Origin: Pegea sp. RAD2-039
Lineage: Eukaryota > Chordata > Thaliacea > Salpida > Salpidae
Assembly: GCA_034620365.1 (NCBI GenBank)
Contig: JAQGEQ010000244.1
Coordinates: forward strand, 1-64,000
Length of the DNA: 64,000 nucleotides
Direction: 5' to 3'
The position numbers and the translations under genes are program-made. Position 1 is the first letter of the stretch. Each line of letters opens with the position of its first letter. Under the pieces are notes generated by a model. It searched no databases and was not told the DNA's origin. It worked only from the letters and a program-made list of their open reading frames with translations. Positions 24,300-36,282 of this stretch are shown in pieces.

Positions 24300-25010
24300 T
24301 TTAAGGTTGATTGTTTTTAACTTGGCCTTGATAAGAAACTTGTATCTCTTGCTTCATTTTAAAATCTGATAATCTCAATTGAATTATAAGCATAATTTTG
24401 AAAGCTGAATTTAGCTAAAGACTATTTCATTACTCAACAACGCCTTAATTTATAGTGACGTAATCGAACAAGTTGATTTTGATCAAAAATTAAAAGGTTA
24501 TAAAATTATAAAATTAAAACTAAAATAATTTTTTGTGTTACTAATATAAGCAAAAACATCAGACTACAACTTTCTTGTTCTTAAATCTTTAATCTTAAAT
24601 TGTTTTTTTAAATTTGATGTAACAAATTGTAGGATTTTAAACAAAAGATTTCATTTTGCTGAAGTTATCAATTATTTGGATATTTATTATCAGGTATATT
24701 TTGAAGGTTTATTTTATATGTTTTCTATTGATTTGAAGTATTCTAAAATTAAACTTCAAACTATATGAAACTAAAAAAAATACTTGTAATTTGTTTTAAT
24801 TTTTATTGAATTTAGAACAATTAAGAAAATGGTTTTGTTTTAATATTTAATTTATAATCACATTATTTCTCTACTATAAATTCATTTGTAATTTATTTAT
24901 TAATTTTCGTTAAATGTTGCGTCTTAGTGTCGGTTATCAAATTTTAATTTAAATCAGTGACTTCGAATTTCCAAAATATGTTTTTAAAAATGTTCAAAAA
25001 TAACAACTGC
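24300..25010 (-). repeat. R5-like module
   Basis: It shares TAGTGACGTAATCGAACAAG and the AATTATAAGCATAATTTTGA tract with R5 copies. On the plus strand near 24445-24500 the frame LIYSDVIEQVDFDQK is open and then decays. Confidence 0.5.
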
Positions 25011-25299
25011 TTCTCTTTTAAGATTTTAATTTTCAGATATTAATATTCAAATTTTACAACAAATTGAGTGAAATATTCAGTTTTAACATATAATGTAAAA
25101 ATTTTGTAAAAAGTTAATAAAATATGCGCTTTGCAATTCTAAAGATTACATTTTTCTTATTATTATAGAAACAATGCGTTTTTATCTTTGTAAGAATATT
25201 TAAGAAAACGGGAATAACGTTTATTTTGCGTTAAATAAAAACGAAATCTTCATTAGTCTTAAAACCTAATTTTTATCAACTGTTCTTATAATATTTTAT

Positions 25300-25620
25300 T
25301 AAGTAAAAAAAACATTACCAAAATTATACAAAGAAATTCAAACAAATTCTACTTTGTCAACTCATTAAGATTCAGTAAAGCTGACTTAAACAAATTATTT
25401 GCGATTTATCTCACTTTTATTAAAGTTTAGTAGATTAAACTTTAAATTGTAATTTATAAATGCATTTTACTATTTATTCTTCAGTCACAAGATGTCACTA
25501 TAAATGTTTTATGTTTATATTTTTAAACTAATAAACGTTGTAACCTCCTATCTGTCAGACAAATAGTGTTGCTTGGTGACTTTGAGCTTCGAAAACATTC
25601 TTTATTTATATTCATACAAG
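25300..25620 (-). repeat. D module, inverted copy
   Basis: The reverse complement shows GTCACCAAGCAACACTATTT, CTGACAGATAGGAGGTTAC and TTGTGACTGAAGAATAAATA, then the CAGCTTTACTGAATCTTAATG tract without the intervening insertions seen elsewhere. Confidence 0.65.
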
Positions 25621-25839
25621 GTTTATTCATACTCATACAATTAACTTTATATAAGTAGTATTTGTAATAATCTTAGTTTTAAAAAATCATTAAACAGTTT
25701 AGAACTAAAATGTATTATGTACTTTAAAGTAGGAAATAGTTTCTCTATAAGCTTGATAGCAAATTGAAAAAGAATTTGTATCACAGTTTTAAATAACTCA
25801 AACTTTTAAAGATAAATGAAATTTAACAAATTCACTTTC

Positions 25840-25955
25840 TCCTGGCTAATACTTAATGAAAAGATATTTTTTTCACGAAATGCTCCTTAACCTGCAGATA
25901 TAAATAAAAACCTTCAATATAATATTTGAAATCGACCATTTGTCGATAAAATAAT
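25840..25955 (+). repeat. Type I cassette, diverged L block
   Basis: L block CTCCTGGCTAATACTTAATG (three changes); hairpin 25931-25947; spacing 91 bp is kept despite the L divergence. Confidence 0.6.
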
Positions 25956-26019
25956 CTGATAAGTACAACTAACAAATAGCAGCAAACTATTAAATTTAAA
26001 ACTGCTAAAGTGTTTTATT

Positions 26020-26880
26020 TAATAATATTAATTAGGGTGATTATTAATTTGGTGATTACAAATGTTTGTCGTTCATATAGTTTTGAATTTTTAAAAATTT
26101 TTTGTTTGTCCTTGTATTCAATTGTATAGTGATTTTATTTACAAAAAAATTACAATTATTACTAGCTAAACAATTTTCTTTAAAGAATATCAATTAATTT
26201 ATTGGGTAGCAAAATAATTAAGAAAAAATTTTCTATAAACTAGCGATAGTAAGTTAACATTATTGTCAGTGATGTAATTAGAAAGTATTAATTTGGTTAT
26301 CGTAATTAACCAGTATAAAATCAAACTTTTTCCTATTTTTGATTAGTGCCATTAAAGAAAGTTTAATTTCAATTTGTTATTCTTATCATTAGTTATTAGT
26401 AATAATTTTATTTGAATAGAGTTATTTGGTTATTTCCATTCTTTGTTATTTTAACTTCTTTCAATGAAATAAATCAAAAATATTTTATTTTTGCAAATTT
26501 ACACAACAAACGAAGAAGAAATAATCTTGACAAAATTATTGCAAATTTTAACTGTAAATCATTATTGTAAAATGAAATTTACGTTTCTAAAGCAAAATAA
26601 AAGGCTTTTTTGTTGTAATATTACTGTTTTTTAACTGAAAAATAATAATTTGTTTTGCTTTATTTGCTAATGTGAAATTTTGTGAAACGTAAAATATGTC
26701 AGATGAAAATTTATAAGTTTCAAATAGAAAGTTGAAGACAGTTTCATTCAAATCATAACAAGTAGTATATCGACGCTAAACTTAAGATAAGAACAAGTCT
26801 GAAAAAGAAAATCAGTGAACCGGAACTCTTTCTGTCTGATATGAAGTTTTATTCGATTTTATAAATAAAATATGAAATGA
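26020..26880 (+). repeat. E module, copy 2
   Basis: Direct partner of 21830-22690, with all landmarks present, ending near CGGAACTCTTTCTGTCTGAT. Confidence 0.65.
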
Positions 26881-27275
26881 AAACAAAACAGTTGGCTGAA
26901 CTTATTAAATCTAAAATTTATTACTTTCTTAAAACAATGTTCAACTCTAAAAAGTTATTTAATACAAACTATAAATTCAATAATTGCAACAATTTAATAC
27001 AAAATAAAAACATTAAGAAATTTATGAAATATTTTGGAATTGAAAAATGTTCAATATTAGAATAAACTCAGTTATTTTCGAACTTCCAAAACATATTTTG
27101 AAAATTATCCAGTAAAAGTTTCGGCAAAAAATAGAAAAAATCTCAAATAATCTGATCAAAATTAGCAAATGCAATTTGTTTTTAATTTTTTTTTGTCAAC
27201 TCACAAATTCATTCTTATGATTATGAATAAGCAAACTTACGAAATGAGGAAAAATTATTTACGAAAAAATCTTTT

Positions 27276-27398
27276 CTCCGGACAAATACTAGATATAAAG
27301 TAGATTTTATTATGAATAATATTCCTCAGTACGCATATACATAGACTTTATAACTCTAGCAATTTTTGATATCGACCATTTGTCGATAGATTAATCCG
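27276..27398 (+). repeat. Type I cassette
   Basis: L block CTCCGGACAAATACTAGAT; hairpin ATCGAC-CATTT-GTCGAT at 27371-27387; spacing 95 bp. Confidence 0.7.
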
Positions 27399-27730
27399 AA
27401 AAATCATAATTTAAACTTCGAAATTTAAAAAGAAATTTTTATAAATATTCAGAAATAGTTTCGATCAAAATTAGAAAAATCTCGAATAAGGTAATTAAAA
27501 TTACTGAAAACTTTCCTTATTTCGTTTAACTGTTGTATTTTAGGGTCGTTTACAAAATTTTAACTTAAATTAGTGATTTGAAACTTCCAAAAGTCCGTTT
27601 TTAAAAGTGTAAAAACATTATAAAAATTTAAATTTTGTTTGATACGAAAAGCTACTTATTAAGTTAGTTTTGTTTCCAATTTAAATATAATTATCATAAT
27701 TTCATCAAAGTTTAAAAGTATTTCTTAAAA

Positions 27731-27826
27731 TTCAAGTTATCAAATATCACTTACAAAAACATAGCCTAAAGCAATGCAAGGTGTTCAAAATTATTTATCT
27801 TCAGCGACGTCTAGCGTCAACTTGTT
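27731..27826 (+). repeat. A-core repeat, copy 3
   Basis: Exact core GACGTCTAGCGTC. Followed by a second, partial repeat of the downstream tract (CTATAGAAACCTATG then CTATAGAAACATAAA). Confidence 0.7.
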
Positions 27827-28469
27827 CTATAGAAACCTATGTCTACTATAGAAACATAAAACTCAAAAATCTTTAATTAAATTTTTATTATTTTTATCAA
27901 AACATTTTTATTTACACAAAATACTCAATTTTGCTTAAGTTTTATGAAGTAAACTTTAATATTTTCTAAAAACAACTTAGGTTAAAAAGTAAACTATAAC
28001 TGTTATCCAAAAGACGAATTTATTGTTATTTTAATCAATAAAGTAAAAGAAAGCACAAAAAAAAACCAGAAAGAAAAAATTTCAAATGATTTGTTTCTTT
28101 AATCATTATAAGTCAAGATTTAAAGTTTGAAATTTTTCTACAAAAGCTGCAACTTATTCGGAATTTTGTTGTAAAAAATTTCTACATTAAAAGCATTTTT
28201 ATCGTTTTTATTAAATATAGTGAGTCTAAATGTTTAATATGTTCTTAAGTGATTTTTAATCAGTAAGTTCAGTACTACTTTTTCTGTAAAGCATTTACCC
28301 GCCTGGTATTTTTTCTAAAAGTTTACATAATAAAATGCAGAAGAGTAGTAGTGAGACTCAGTTATCTTTGACAAGTAGTTGATTGATATTAAGTTTTAGT
28401 GATTCTTCGATCTTGTAATTTGACTCACTAATATTTTTAAATTGGATTAAATGGATATAGAATTATAAG

Positions 28470-28889
28470 AAGTAATTTTAAAGTAGAAATTAAGTTTTGT
28501 TTAATTCAATATTTACAGTTTCTTTGTTTATTCAATACTTTGCTTCCAACTAACTTTATTGATCTTCTTTAAAAAATAAATAGAAAAACTAGTTTTAAAT
28601 AGTATTTTTCGTAACTTTTATTAATTCAGATCACAATCCTGTTGATTACAATGACAAATAACAATTTCTCCAAAATTTTTAAAATCGACAAACATTTGAT
28701 GTCAAATTGCAATTCACGGAGTTTAATTTTATTAATTGAAACATTCAAGCTGTTATAACTTTGAAAGTTTGTTTGTACTTCTCCGTATAAACCTTCGCAT
28801 TAATATATTGACAAATGGTCGATACTAAAAATAGAGAACTTTCATTGTGTAATTATCTAAGACTGATACATTCTACATTATAATTCTTT
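28470..28889 (+). repeat. R3-type fragment truncated at its right end
   Basis: Landmarks CAACTAACTTTATTGATCTTC and a diverged TTTGATGTCAAATTGC lead to a one-sided hairpin (TTGACAAATGGTCGAT, 28808-28823). The expected L block is missing; the sequence switches to the zinc-finger-related duplicate near 28890. Confidence 0.5.
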
Positions 28890-29100
28890 TTTAATAATCT
28901 CTTCAAAAACAGATTTAATATACACAAGATCTCACCGCGATGTTGAACACAATCTTTGACAAAGATGAGTAAGCCAGAAGTTGATGAGTTCAAAATAAAA
29001 TCTGGTGTCGATCGAAGATGACGTCATCAGCATGTGACGTCATCAGTGATTGATTTGTTTGGTTTTTAGTTTGAAAGAAGAATTTTTGAAAAAAGAAGAT
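28890..29100 (+). pseudogene. Duplicated 5' end of the zinc-finger gene at 59239
   Basis: It aligns with 59160-59370 at high identity. ATG 28969 opens MSKPEVDEFKIKSGVDR, as in the 59-kb gene. At the exon 1 end the donor reads GATGAC instead of GGTGAC, which destroys the GT. The 3' splice site (TTTGGTTTTTAG) and the exon 2 start LKEEFLKKEDDHQMQI remain open, but no zinc fingers follow. It is a dead partial duplicate that preserves the GAT codon mutated to TAG in the 59-kb gene. Confidence 0.65.
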
Positions 29101-29739
29101 GATCATCAAATGCAGATATTGGTAAGATGTTGATCTTAATGATGTTGATTTTAATGATGAGTTCTTATAAATTTATCCATTAAAAAAATACAATTATTCC
29201 TTAAAACCAAAATTATTTTTTTAAATAATCTCTTAGAAAACAGATTTAATAGTATTCAATAAGATATATAACTCAAATAAAGTTAATAAATTACTTTTTC
29301 TTATTTTTTGTTTAGTTTTAATTCAACAAAAGTAAAACAATTTTATCTGCTAATAAAAAGTATTTGTTAAAAATAGAAATATTAATTTTTATTCTAAAAT
29401 TTTCTTAAAAGTAAATTTTATTGAAAACTGAGATTTATCCAAAGCTAGAAATTTGAATGTGAAATATTCTAAACTAAATTTATTTTCGGAAAACTATTAA
29501 AGGAGAAAAACAAAACATGAAAAAATATGGATAATTTTCAAAAATACTCTTTGTTTTTATGAAATTTTAATAATTATATAATTTTAAGTTTTAAGTTCGC
29601 TAATAACAGCTACTGTTTTTATTTCTTAAGGATTTTATTTATTTTGTTTATTTCTACTTTTTCATAATATTATTATTTTTGAAAAACATTGAAAAAGATT
29701 TTTTGTAAAACAACAATATTGAGGTAAATATAATACCAG

Positions 29740-29812
29740 TACTATAAATACATATATACATATATAAATACATATATTTATATTCATATATTATTATTAT
29801 TTATTATTTAGG
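29740..29812. repeat. TATACA/TATAAA low-complexity tract
   Basis: Imperfect tandem ATACATATATAAAT-like units followed by TTATTA repeats. Confidence 0.6.
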
Positions 29813-29902
29813 TAAAGTAGTTTAATAGAAAGTTCTAGCTTTATAATTAGCTAATAATAATATGCATTCAGCAGAGTGGCGCAGCGGAAGTATAAAAACT
29901 GG
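29813..29902 (+). mobile_element. Truncated initiator-tRNA-Met SINE head
   Basis: TTCAGCAGAGTGGCGCAGCG is the 5' end of a tRNA-iMet-like head. About 55 bp upstream of it also match the sequence upstream of the 49-kb SINE. The match stops after GCGGAAG and R3-type sequence starts, so the SINE was cut inside the D-arm (A-box) region. Confidence 0.6.
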
Positions 29903-30600
29903 AATCTTTAAGTCACTGAGCAGCACTATTTGTCAAGTAGAAATAAAGGTAGAATAATTATAATCTCTAAAATTATGAAAATAAAACTATTAGAGAGACA
30001 TCTTGTGGCTGAAAAAATAAACTAATAAATTTAACTTCTATTAATCTAAAGTTGTTTCATAAATCGCTGGAGAATTTGAAAATATAAGAAAAACTATAAG
30101 TATAAATTGAAAAAAATATATTTTCTAACTTACTACTGCAAGTTTATAACGAATTCATTTATTGACTATCTTGCTACTGACTAATATCAATCATATTCTG
30201 TTCAAATAAAATATTTTTAGGTATTAATCATCTTAAGTTTTCTGTAAATCGAATCACTATCCTGTTGTTTACAAAGACAAATAACAAACTCTACAAAATT
30301 TCAATACTAAAATTTAGAGAAATATTTGACGTCAAATTGCAATTTACGTCGTCTTATTGTTGGTTATTGAAACATTTAACTAAAAAGCAGGTTTGTTTAT
30401 ATTTCTTAGTTTTGATTTTCAACATATTTTATCGACGCATGGTCGATATCAAAATTATGAACCTGCAAATGCAAGATTAGATACATGATCTTTTGGATAA
30501 ACATCTTTATAATAATAACTTCTTTTCATCTAGTATTTGTCCGGAATAAAGTTATTTTTCGATTATTATTTTTTTTAAATTTGATTTTGACTTAATCATA
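29903..30600 (+). repeat. R3-type module, left part
   Basis: Starts TGGAATCTTTAAGTCACTGA and continues with TTGTGGCTGAAAAA, TTTGACGTCAAA (30327) and a type I cassette. It lacks the RRM segment of full R3 copies. Confidence 0.6.
30425..30546 (-). repeat. Type I cassette
   Basis: Hairpin 30431-30447; L block CTAGTATTTGTCCGGA at 30530-30545; spacing 99 bp. Confidence 0.7.
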
Positions 30601-30624
30601 ATATTGATTTAATAAAATTAATGC

Positions 30625-31550
30625 AAATTAATATTTTAAAATAAAACATCCAAGTAGTTGTACAATTAAAGCTTTATGTTATTTGTTATGATCGATGAAC
30701 AAATGGTCGATATCAAAAATTAAATTTAATTGTGTTAATTTACGTTAAAGTTCATAGAACATTTCAGTATATAAAAAATCTTCTCATCTAGTATTTGTCA
30801 GGAAAAAGTGAGTTTTAAAATTTTTTATCTATCTTTAAAAGTTTGATTTATTTAAAACTGTGAGACGATTTTTATTTCTTTTGCTATCAATCTTATAAAA
30901 ACTTATTTGGTACTTCTTAGTGCATAAAACATTTTATTTTTAAACTGTTTAATGGTTTTTTAAAATGTGACTTTTACAAATACGATTTATAAAAAGCTAA
31001 TTGTATGAGTATGAATTAACAATGTTTGGTAAGCTCATAGTCACTGAGTAACACTATATTTCTGACAGATAAGAGGAAACAAAGTTTATAAAATTATAAA
31101 ATATAAACATACAACTGTTAAAGTGACATCTTGTGACTGAAAAATAAATAGTAAAATGCAATTAAATTTTACAAAATGTTGTAAATGTGTAATTTACTAA
31201 ATTTTAATAAAAGTGAGACAAACCGCAAATATTTTGTTTAAGTCAGGTTTACACTGAATCTTAATGAATTGACAAGGTAGAATTTATTTAAACTTTTTTT
31301 TTGTATAATTTAAGTAATGTTATTTTAACTCATTTAAGTATTATAAAAATAGTTGATTAATATTACTTTTTATTTACTTTTAAAGATTATATTTTAAATA
31401 AATGCAAAAAAAACATTACACCACTTTTTAAAAAGTTATTTTCAAAAATATAACATTGAAGTGTTTCTATGAGAATAATAAAACAAAAAGTTTATAAGAC
31501 TACTCATATTTTTAAACTTTTTTTCTAGTAAACAAAAAAATTATGTTTAT
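30625..31550 (+). repeat. Module R6, right part, copy 2
   Basis: Direct partner of 19840-20765, with cassette and D module in the same order and an identical GTAACACTATATTTCTGACA tract. Confidence 0.75.
30685..30804 (-). repeat. Type I cassette, left hairpin arm altered
   Basis: Reads GATGAACAAATGGTCGAT at the hairpin, so the stem is broken; L block CTAGTATTTGTCAGGA at 30788-30803; spacing 92 bp. The middle differs from its R6 partner at 19905. Confidence 0.65.
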
Positions 31551-31854
31551 ACACTGATCATTTTTTAGTAATTTGTAGTAAAATGTGACTATAAGTATTA
31601 TAAACTTAAAATATTAAAAGAGAAGCAGTTATTAAAATTCAAAGTGAAAATCATAAAACAAAGCAACAAAAGCTTTATAAAAATAAAACAGTAAAACAAA
31701 TGTTTTAATTAAATAACTTGAAACTTTATGTTGAAATCTATCAATAGCTCTGAAATTTCATGATCACTATAATTTCAACAAATTTATTATAATGACTTTC
31801 GGCGTTGTAAAATGCTCAAAAGCTTCTGTCGAAAGAGGTAAACAAACACCAACA

Positions 31855-32086
31855 GAAATTGTTCTTTTTATAAAAATTCTATTAATCAAAGTTTATGCCA
31901 AGAAGCAAACCACCAATGTTTAAGAATTAAAAAATACAAAAAATATTACATAAAAGTGGGGAAAATTTGCAAAGGATTGTAACAAAGTTCATGATAGATA
32001 TTTACATCAGAACTAAATTCCAAGAAAAGCTTCTAGTCTTCAATAGCTTAGTGATTCCAGTAATAACGCTGAGCTTTTTGTTCTAG
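31855..32086 (+). pseudogene. Coding relic (LQRIVTKF frame), copy 1
   Basis: ATG at 31892 opens MPRSKPPMFKN and then TAA. In the same frame the reading resumes KIQKILHKSGENLQRIVTKF and then MIDIYIRTKFQEKLLVFNSL with no further stop until 32086. The copy at 39005-39250 keeps the same TAA and the same long frame (KDLQRVVTKFIKDIYIKSKF), with mostly conservative changes. Descent from coding sequence is likely; the family is not recognised. Confidence 0.45.
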
Positions 32087-32377
32087 AGTTTGTCCGGACG
32101 AAAAATCAATTCAGAATTTTAATTTTAAATTAAAAGTTTTCTTTTTATTTTAAGCTGTGATATAAGCTTTCCTTTGACAACATTTCTAAATTAAATTTAG
32201 TTTTTTACTTATTACGTTTTAGATTATACATTTTCAAATAATTATTATGATTAATATTAATGTATATACTTCTAATGTAAAATAATTAAAAAGATTTTCA
32301 ATGAAATTCTTTCTAACTAATTAAAAAAAATTCGATTAAATCAATCATATCAACTCTTTTCAAACAAACGTAATTAC

Positions 32378-32505
32378 TTGTTCTACAGATTCAGGCTCAG
32401 CAAATAACATTATACCAAAACCTGAAGAAGGGTTTATTCTTGGGTTTTGTTTTATCACGCAGTGGTTAATATCACCAAACTTCTTGAAGCAATCTCTTAG
32501 TTTAT
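32378..32505 (-). pseudogene. RRM exon copy, open and with both splice sites
   Basis: On the minus strand the exon runs between ATGTTTACAG and a GTAATT donor: 128 nt, 42 codons plus two bases. It reads KLRDCFKKFGDINHCVIKQN, PRINPSSGFGIM, LFAEPESVEQ. SSGFGIMLF fits RNP1 (GFGFVxF type). The LRxxFxxFGxIxxCVI part matches the alpha-1/beta-2 region of hnRNP A/B, Musashi and DAZAP1 RRMs. Beta-1 and RNP2 would lie in an upstream exon, which I do not find: the sequence upstream (ATTTGAGATATG) has a TGA in that phase. It is typed as a pseudogene because neighbouring exons are absent, although this exon itself is undamaged. Confidence 0.7.
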
Positions 32506-32860
32506 CTGTAAACATATCTCAAATAGCATTATTACTAACATGATGTGAAAAAGATCTTTTGAGTTTATCACAAAGAAACAAACTTATAGTTTTAAAATAT
32601 AGTGGAGAAATGTTTGAAACTTTACTTCTTAGCTATAAATTGTTAAAAACGTTTACAACGTCTTGAAGATATTTTAGCAAAAGTACAATTTTACAAAATG
32701 CATTTGATGTTAGCTAAACAAACTCAATTGATTAAAAAGTTACTTTTGAAACTAATATATTTATTTAAATGAAATCTAGTTTTCCACTAAATACCAATCT
32801 TATAATCTATAAAAAGATAATTAAAGAATTATGAGTTTTTGTTTTTAAAGTCAAAAAAAC

Positions 32861-32955
32861 GTTGACGCTAGACGTTGCTGAAGATAAATAATTTTAAAAT
32901 CCTTGCATTGCTTCAGGCTATGTTTTTGTAAGTGATATTTGATAACTTGAATTTT
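32861..32955 (-). repeat. A-core repeat, copy 4
   Basis: On the minus strand the core reads AACGTCTAGCGTC. It joins directly to R7 copy 2 at about 32958. Confidence 0.65.
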
Positions 32956-32957
32956 AA

Positions 32958-33850
32958 TTATAATATGTTTGTTGAAACTATAGTGATCATAAAATTTCAT
33001 ATCTATTTCTTGATTGTATCTTAAGATATTAAGTTATTTAAAAATAACAATAGATTTACTGTTTTCTTTTTGTAAATCTTTTTTCGATTTGTCTTATACT
33101 GATTACTATTAATTTTCATAATTACTTCTTCTTTAACACTTTACTTTCCTAATATAAAAAGTCATGCCTATGATAAATTTAGAAAAATATTTAATGTTCG
33201 TATAAAATTTATATGTTTTGTTAAAGATATGGGAAGTTTAGAACTAAAATGTATTTCTCACCTAAAAGTAGGAATTAGTTTTTCTATAAGATTGATATCT
33301 AAGGAGATAAAAAGCGCCTAACAGTTTTAAATAAATCAAACTCTTAGAGATAAATGAATATTTATAAATTAGTTTTCTTCCTGACAAATACTAGATGGAA
33401 AGATATTTGTATATCAAGTTCTTGGCTTTTGGTATACGAGATTAAGATGTCTTGTAAGTTTTGTTTAATTTTGATATCGACTATGTGTCGATAGATTATT
33501 CTGGTTATTGCAACTAAGAAAAAACAGGAAACTTTCAACTTTAGAAATTGTTGATTTTTTCACAAAATAAAATTACGTGACGTCATGTTCAATATGACAT
33601 CAAATGTTTGTCGATATTATAGTTTTTGAATTATGAAGAAATTGTGGTTTGTCGTTGTGTTCAATTTGACTTGATTTAAAAAATTTACGATGATTACTAA
33701 CTAAATGATTTTTTTTAGAATATCAATTAATTTATTGGGTAGCAAAGTAATTAAAAAGAAAAATTTTCATGAAATAGCGATAGTAAATGAAATTCCTTTT
33801 TTCAATTTTAGAATTATAATTGTACCAATAACTTGTCCATGATGTAATTA
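32958..33850 (+). repeat. Module R7, copy 2
   Basis: Direct partner of 21220-22090. Confidence 0.75.
33380..33505 (+). repeat. Type I cassette
   Basis: L block CCTGACAAATACTAGATGG; hairpin 33476-33492; spacing 96 bp. Confidence 0.7.
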
Positions 33851-34057
33851 GAAGGTTGTAATTAATAAGATAAACAGAGAAATACAAACAAACTTTCAAA
33901 TTTACAGCTGCTTGGATGTTTCAATTAATAAAATTACACGGCGTGAATTTCAATTTGGCTTCAAATATTTGTCGATCTTTTAGTTTAAAAACATTGAACA
34001 AATTGTTATATGTCGTTGTAATTATAACCAGTTATTTGATCAGCAATTATTGATTAA

Positions 34058-34244
34058 GTCGTTGATGTCGAGGACGTAATTGAAATTGATGACTTCATTG
34101 ATGTTGATGGAGTTATTGATGTTGCTGGCGTCATTGATGTTGATGACATGGTTGATGTTGATGACGTCATTGATGCTGGTGAAGTCAAATGTCTAGAAGT
34201 CATTAATGTTAATAGGGTCATTGAAGTTGATGAGGTCATTGCTG
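34058..34244 (+). repeat. 18-bp minisatellite, about 10 units
   Basis: Imperfect units of the form GTCATTGATGTTGATGAC, with one unit shortened to 15 bp, so the frame is kept throughout. Read on the plus strand it encodes an acidic hexad repeat, VIDVDD-like (for example VIDVAGVIDVDDMVDVDD), with a TAA just before the first unit and no ATG. The minus-strand Ser/Thr/Met frame is its shadow. Confidence 0.75.
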
Positions 34245-34524
34245 TTTATATAAAATGTAAAAACTATGATCATTAAACATACAAATATTTACATTAAAAT
34301 CATTTTTGTTTAAAAATTAAATTCTAAAACATATTTTTTGTCTAAGTATTTCATGAATATGTAACAAGCCTTACGTGATTTCCATAAATGTTTAGACCAA
34401 ATATAATCATATATTTATTAAAAAGTTTTTTGGTAAACTTTAGACTTGACATAGGAAGATTAATAATAAACAAAAAGAAAATTATAATAAAATATATTTT
34501 ATATATGCTTAGAATTTGTGTTAC

Positions 34525-35090
34525 CAAATTACTATTGATACTAAACATACAAATTCACGTTTAATGGCAAAAATATTTTCTATTAGATAAGAAATAAAAA
34601 GTGAACTTAAAATGCTGAAAATATTCGAAAAATGTAAATGAACAACTTTCATGAGGTATTTATATAAAGTTCCATTCGACATTAACAGTCAATCACTAGT
34701 TTGAAATTTAACAAAATATTGAAATATAACGATTCGCCCATAGATATATCGTAGAAAGGAAATAAAAATTTTTATTGTTTTTAACTATTTCTAAAATAAA
34801 AAAGGTTGTTAAACTTGTAAAAATCTTGAATTATTGATCAAATAGATTATATCGGTAAAATATAGCGTAAATAACTGAATAATTTTATCTTAATGTTTTA
34901 CCTGCTTTGATTTTTCTATAGAGTCTTATTCATGAAATTTTATGGTTTTGTTAAATAGCAAATTATTTTGATATCACTAAATATATATGGAATCATACAT
35001 TCAGTTTTTTTTTCAAAAAAGCTTTTGACGTTTTTACTTATGTTTAGAAATAATTAAATGACCAAAATTATTGAGTTTAAAAATTAAAAA
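34525..35090 (+). repeat. R1 fragment
   Basis: It aligns with 7060-7690 and 38190-38830 (landmarks AACGATTCGCCCAT, GGAATCATACATTCA). It lacks the acidic exon relic, which is deleted between ATATTTTCTATTAGAT and the rest. Confidence 0.65.
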
Positions 35091-35101
35091 AAAACACGTT
35101 T

Positions 35102-35221
35102 TCCTGACAAATACTAGATGAGAAGATTATTTTAAATAATGAAATGTTCTTTAACGTTTAGTTATCATTTGGTTAGTCTCGTAATTTTTTGATATCGACT
35201 ATTTGTCGATAGAATAATTGG
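35102..35221 (+). repeat. Type I cassette
   Basis: L block TCCTGACAAATACTAGATGA; hairpin 35194-35210; spacing 92 bp. Confidence 0.7.
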
Positions 35222-36229
35222 ATAATTACTAGAAAATGTTAATTGTAAAACTAATTGGATGTTTTATTTAATAATATTAATTGGTAGGATTTTCAATTTG
35301 ACGTCAAATATTTGTCAAAATTCAAGTTTTTGAAATTTGTAATCAATAGGATAATGATTTGAGTTACAAAAACATACTGTAATTTAACAAAATAAAAAAA
35401 CAGTCTAATTTGTTTTGCAAATGTTTTCATTTAACTTTATGTAAATCTTATATGTTTATTTAAAGACTAAAATAAACTAGTTGGAAAAAGTTGTCATTAA
35501 AATCTAAAAGCTGTAAATTCCACAGTTAACTTTTTAATATTCTTTAATAATAAATAGTTTGAAAATTGTTTTAAAAATGTGAAACAAATAATTGCATTTT
35601 GATATTTTAGACAATCAACACTTTTGAACGTTCACAATCTATACATTGTAATAATCTTAAATTTGGACTATTATTCGACTCTAAAATTTAACAATGATTT
35701 AAAAAAAATGAATTTTGATAAAATCAAATATAAAAACCGACTTGAAAATGAAAGTTCCAAACTTGCTTAATCAATGAAAGTACAGACAAATTAATATTTT
35801 TTAATAAAACTGTATACAGAAGCTCTTTATTAAATTTAAATAAGGAAAACCTGCTTAATACATAACCATACTAAGACCAAACAAAAGATAGAAATACTCG
35901 TTTAAATAGAATTAATAATACACTACACTTCATTTGATTTGATTGAAATAAACTTTAAAATTTATGAATAAAACTTCTTTTCAAAAAGTTATTACTTGAA
36001 ATAATTAATCAAAATGTTATTAATATTTTTTAATATATATCATTTATTAAAAAAATTATTTTAGATAATAAAAAGCTCTGCATTTAGTGTATCAAACATT
36101 TAATAACACCGTTAAACAAAAATTAAACCATAGACAAATTAATCAGTAATTTTTCATAAAGTTGTATAATCATATGATATGTAAATTATTTTATCACAAT
36201 TTTTGCTAGAAGTTTACCAGTAAAAACCA

Positions 36230-36282
36230 GAACTACAATTATCATTTAATTCATTGTTGAACCCATTTCATATCTTCATTAA
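36230..36282 (-). pseudogene. Exon-end relic with donor, copy 2
   Basis: Inverted partner of 19400-19452. The frame GFNNELNDNCSSGFY is kept across several substitutions, and the TACTG|GTAAAC junction is unchanged. Confidence 0.35.

Noticed and set aside
30265..30480. 71-codon frame crossing TTTGACGTCAAA and the hairpin
   Set aside because: It spans a repeat junction and a cassette; the same region in other R3-type copies has stops.
34054..34239. Ser/Thr/Met-rich minus-strand frame
   Set aside because: It is the shadow of the 18-bp minisatellite.
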